Made by a program: the position numbers and the translations under genes
Notes under the pieces: model-generated
The model's input: the letters and a program-made list of their open reading frames with translations, nothing else
The model's database searches: none
Told to the model about the DNA's origin: nothing
In this document: positions 61,705 to 64,000 of the stretch, piece after piece
Numbering within the stretch: the first letter of the stretch is position 1
How the letters are laid out: every line of letters begins with the position of its first letter
From: an uncultured Polaribacter sp.
Lineage (GTDB): Bacteria; Bacteroidota; Bacteroidia; Flavobacteriales; Flavobacteriaceae
DNA: 64,000 nucleotides
Direction: 5' to 3'
Assembly: GCA_943788865.1 (NCBI GenBank)
Contig: CALSRX010000005.1
Location: 1-64,000 of the forward strand

Positions 61705-63360
61705 ATGTATCCAAAAAAAGAACTCGCACAAATTGTTATTTCAGCTTGTCATCAATTCAATATTGATACAGTTGTTATTTCTCCTGGTTCTAGAAATGCC
61801 CCGTTAACAGTAGGTTTTTCAAATGATCCATCAATAAATGCCTTGAGTGTTGTTGATGAACGTTGTGCTGCTTTTTTTGCCTTAGGAATAGCGCAGCAAA
61901 CTCAAAAACCTGTTGCCATTGTGTGTACTTCAGGTTCTGCATTATTAAATTATTACCCTGCAATTGCAGAGGCTTTTTACAGCAACATACCCTTAGTTGT
62001 AATCTCTGCAGATAGACCAAAACAGTTGATTGATATTGGAGACGGACAAACCATTCGTCAAGAAAATGTTTTTCAAAACCATATTTTATTTTCAGCAAAT
62101 TTAATCGATGAAGAATCAAAAAAAGAATTCACTATCAATTTGATTTCTGAAGCATTTCAAAATGCAATATCTAAAAGAGGACCCATTCATATCAATGTTC
62201 CGTTTGATGAGCCTTTGTATGAAACAGTTGATGAATTGAATAAATTTAATTTTCCAACAATACTTGCGAGTGAAACGAAGCAACCTATAGAAATAGATAC
62301 GTTTTCTGAAATTTGGAATTCGTCAGCAAAAAAAATGATTTTAATTGGAGTGAACGCTCCAGATGAAGCTCTTCAAAATATAATCCATCGTTTTATAAAT
62401 GACGATTCCGTTATTATTTTAACAGAAACAACATCTAATATAGCTTCAGAAAAGACAATCAATGCAATTGATAAAATAATTTTTCCATTAACAGATAATG
62501 AGTTTTCTGAACTGAAACCAGAAATTTTATTGACTTTTGGAGGAATGGTTGTTTCTAAAAAAATAAAACAGTTTTTAAGAAATCATCAACCAAAACATCA
62601 TTGGCATATAGATGAGCAAAGAGCTATGAATACCTATCATTGCTTATCAGAATTTATACAAGAAAAACCAACAACATTTTTAGCTGAATTAGTATCAGTT
62701 TCTGAAAAGAAAAAAAGTGATTACCAGCAAAAATGGTTGTCGTTGAAAGCAAAAAGAGCTGAAAAGCATCAACAGTATTTAAGTAAAATTGAACATTCTG
62801 ATTTAAAAGTTTTTGAACCGATTTTAGAAAGTATCCCTGAGAATTCTCAATTGCAATTAGGAAATAGTTCGGTAGTTAGATATGCACAATTGTTTAATGT
62901 TAAAAACTCGCTTCGCGTTTTTTGCAATCGCGGAACAAGCGGAATTGACGGAAGTACAAGCACTGCAATCGGCGCAGCATTTGCAAGTAAAGAGCAAGTA
63001 GTTTTTATTACTGGAGATTTAAGTTTCTTGTATGATAGTAATGCATTATGGAACAATTATATTCCATTTAGTTTTAGAATTATTATTATCAATAATAACG
63101 GTGGAGGAATTTTTAGAATTATACCTGGGCCAAAAACTACAAATGCATTAGACTATTTTGAAACCTCTCATGGTTTAACGGCAGAACATTTGTGTAAGAT
63201 GTATAAATTGGAATACAATGCAGTTACTAATTTAGAAGAACTTACGACTGTTTTGGATGATTTTTATAAAGAATCAAATAGCCCAAAAGTATTAGAAGTA
63301 TTTACCGAAAAAGAAATCAACGAAACAATATTAAAAGACTATTTTAATTATTTAAAATAA
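61705..63360 (+). CDS. menD: SEPHCHC synthase (menaquinone biosynthesis)
   Basis: MenD is a thiamine-diphosphate enzyme that joins isochorismate and 2-oxoglutarate. The 551 residues begin ELAQIVISACHQFNIDTVVISPGSRNAPLT, followed by DERCAAFFALGIAQ with the ThDP-activating Glu, and CTSGSALLNYYPAIAEA. The C-terminal ThDP domain has NRGTSGIDGSTSTAIGAA, GDLSFLYDSNALWNN and NNNGGGIFRIIPG. The start is behind a perfect hairpin. The S1-like gene and menB follow, giving a partial menaquinone cluster. Confidence 0.95.
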   Translation: MYPKKELAQIVISACHQFNIDTVVISPGSRNAPLTVGFSNDPSINALSVVDERCAAFFALGIAQQTQKPVAIVCTSGSALLNYYPAIAEAFYSNIPLVVISADRPKQLIDIGDGQTIRQENVFQNHILFSANLIDEESKKEFTINLISEAFQNAISKRGPIHINVPFDEPLYETVDELNKFNFPTILASETKQPIEIDTFSEIWNSSAKKMILIGVNAPDEALQNIIHRFINDDSVIILTETTSNIASEKTINAIDKIIFPLTDNEFSELKPEILLTFGGMVVSKKIKQFLRNHQPKHHWHIDEQRAMNTYHCLSEFIQEKPTTFLAELVSVSEKKKSDYQQKWLSLKAKRAEKHQQYLSKIEHSDLKVFEPILESIPENSQLQLGNSSVVRYAQLFNVKNSLRVFCNRGTSGIDGSTSTAIGAAFASKEQVVFITGDLSFLYDSNALWNNYIPFSFRIIIINNNGGGIFRIIPGPKTTNALDYFETSHGLTAEHLCKMYKLEYNAVTNLEELTTVLDDFYKESNSPKVLEVFTEKEINETILKDYFNYLK

Positions 63361-63366
63361 CAAATT

Positions 63367-63786
63367 ATGGATTTAGAAGTAGGAGATAAAGTTTCATTAA
63401 TTATAGGTGTAGAAACAAATTTAGGTTACACCGTTTTAATTGATGAAGAATTTGAAGGATTGTTATATAGAAATGAAATTTTTCAAGAGTTAAATGAAAG
63501 TCAACGAATTGCAGGTTATATTAAGAATATTAGAGAAGATGGTAAAATAGATGTTTCTCTACAGCCACAAGGTTTTAGAAATGTAATTACCTTAGATACC
63601 GAAAAAGTTGTTGAAGCTATTTATGATAACGACGGCTTTTTACCGTTAACAGACAAAAGCTCTCCCGAAGAAATAAAACGCGAATTATTGATGAGTAAAA
63701 AAGCATTTAAAAGAGCTGTTGGTAATTTGTATAAAGAAAAAGTAATTGAAATTACAGATACAGGCTTAGAGTTGGTAAAAAAATAA
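63367..63786 (+). CDS. S1-like RNA-binding protein with winged-helix tail (CvfB-like C-terminal part)
   Basis: The 139-residue protein has a small S1-type beta-barrel (VSLIIGVETNLGYTVLIDEEFEGLLYRNEIF, then VSLQPQG), followed by a helix-turn-helix-like tail (ALYDNDGFLPL-like region, SPEEIKRELLMSKKAFKRAVGNLYKEKVIEI). This matches the last S1 domain and winged helix of CvfB, an RNA-binding virulence regulator of Firmicutes, but without the first S1 domains. It lies 6 bases after menD and 51 before menB. Its role there is unknown. Confidence 0.65.
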   Translation: MDLEVGDKVSLIIGVETNLGYTVLIDEEFEGLLYRNEIFQELNESQRIAGYIKNIREDGKIDVSLQPQGFRNVITLDTEKVVEAIYDNDGFLPLTDKSSPEEIKRELLMSKKAFKRAVGNLYKEKVIEITDTGLELVKK

Positions 63787-63800
63787 CTTTTTAATTTCCT

Positions 63801-63808
63801 TATTTTTG
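63801..63808 (+). promoter_or_regulatory. -7 box before menB
   Basis: TATTTTTG fits TAnnTTTG, 29 bases before the menB ATG. A -33 box is not convincing. Confidence 0.3.
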
Positions 63809-63837
63809 TAAAAGGATTAAAAATAATAAGTAAAAGG

Positions 63838-64000
63838 ATGAATAATCAAGATTGGAAAACTGTAAAAGAATACGAAGATATTACCTATAAAAAATGCAAT
63901 GGAGTCGCAAGAATTGCATTTAATAGACCCGATGTACGAAATGCATTTCGCCCTAAAACAACTTCAGAATTGTACGATGCATTTTACGATGCTGGAGAAG
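63838..64000 (+). CDS. menB: 1,4-dihydroxy-2-naphthoyl-CoA synthase, 5' part only
   Basis: The first 54 codons are present, cut by the window end. MNNQDWKTVKEYEDITYKK, then GVARIAFNRPDVRNAFRPKT, is the MenB form of the crotonase opening: the NRPDVRNAFRPKT segment is specific to MenB. MenB closes the naphthoate ring of menaquinone. Its place behind menD supports the call. Confidence 0.9.
   Translation, partial: MNNQDWKTVKEYEDITYKKCNGVARIAFNRPDVRNAFRPKTTSELYDAFYDAGE

Overview
This 64 kb window looks like chromosomal DNA from a marine member of the Flavobacteriaceae (Bacteroidota; something like Polaribacter or Tenacibaculum is my inference). The DNA is AT-rich. Promoters follow the Bacteroidota pattern TTTG, about 19 bases, then TAnnTTTG. 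Characteristic family genes are present: GAPDH with an N-terminal extension, a PorD-like DUF4835 protein beside bamD, a CarB of about 950 residues, DUF6913, DUF5606 and DUF4199 proteins. I saw no phage, plasmid, insertion sequence, CRISPR or tRNA gene.

Layout. 1-4.4 kb: a GNAT acetyltransferase fragment, dapF, an HtrA-type protease and gapA, all riddled with small indels although their catalytic motifs survive. 4.4-6.5 kb: a minus-strand sulfur set (DsrE2-like, DsrC/TusE-like, sulfide:quinone oxidoreductase-like) behind two palindromic operator candidates. 6.7-13 kb: a secreted DinB-like protein, ligA, YhhN, dapA and ferritin. 13-19.3 kb: a housekeeping run bamD-rpoZ-coaBC-porD(DUF4835)-recN, then a VOC protein and a GT2. 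19.4-30.5 kb: a glycan cluster (GH2 beta-mannosidase, CutC, GH20 hexosaminidase, GH92 alpha-mannosidase, glycosylasparaginase, FucP-type MFS importer). Together these could trim a high-mannose N-glycan down to GlcNAc-Asn and cleave that, without any SusC/SusD pair. 30.5-31.4 kb: a gene-free block of 309-bp tandem repeats.

31.4-43.5 kb: yidC, pyrG, rpmH, a frameshifted carB, a GlmU-like protein, an odd GAF/DUF2807 locus and lon. The GAF gene carries 11 copies of a 4-bp repeat just inside its start, and its 3' end is fused out of frame to the 3' half of a DUF2807 gene. 43.6-48.4 kb: an FAD oxidoreductase, an SDR, mazG-DUF5606-def, and ruvX. 48.5-53.7 kb: dapD, a two-domain GT2, a frameshifted methyltransferase, tsaC-like and cca. 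53.7-59.8 kb (minus): an envelope glycan operon (GT2 with membrane segments, phosphohexomutase, MsbA-like ABC exporter, GT90) and DUF4199. 60-64 kb: the SRP RNA, an SDR, a transaldolase-like aldolase, and menD, an S1-like protein and the start of menB.

Most interesting. (1) A GAF gene whose reading frame is set by an AAGA tetranucleotide repeat: 9 or 12 copies would be in frame, 11 are present, so it reads as phase OFF. (2) The chimeric junction behind that gene. (3) The compact N-glycan dismantling cluster. (4) The sulfur cluster, in which two neighbouring genes both start ATG-A6 and are both one base out of frame. Broken essential genes (dapF, gapA, carB, pgm) more likely reflect local sequence error than real loss. 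That also limits how far any single indel here can be trusted.
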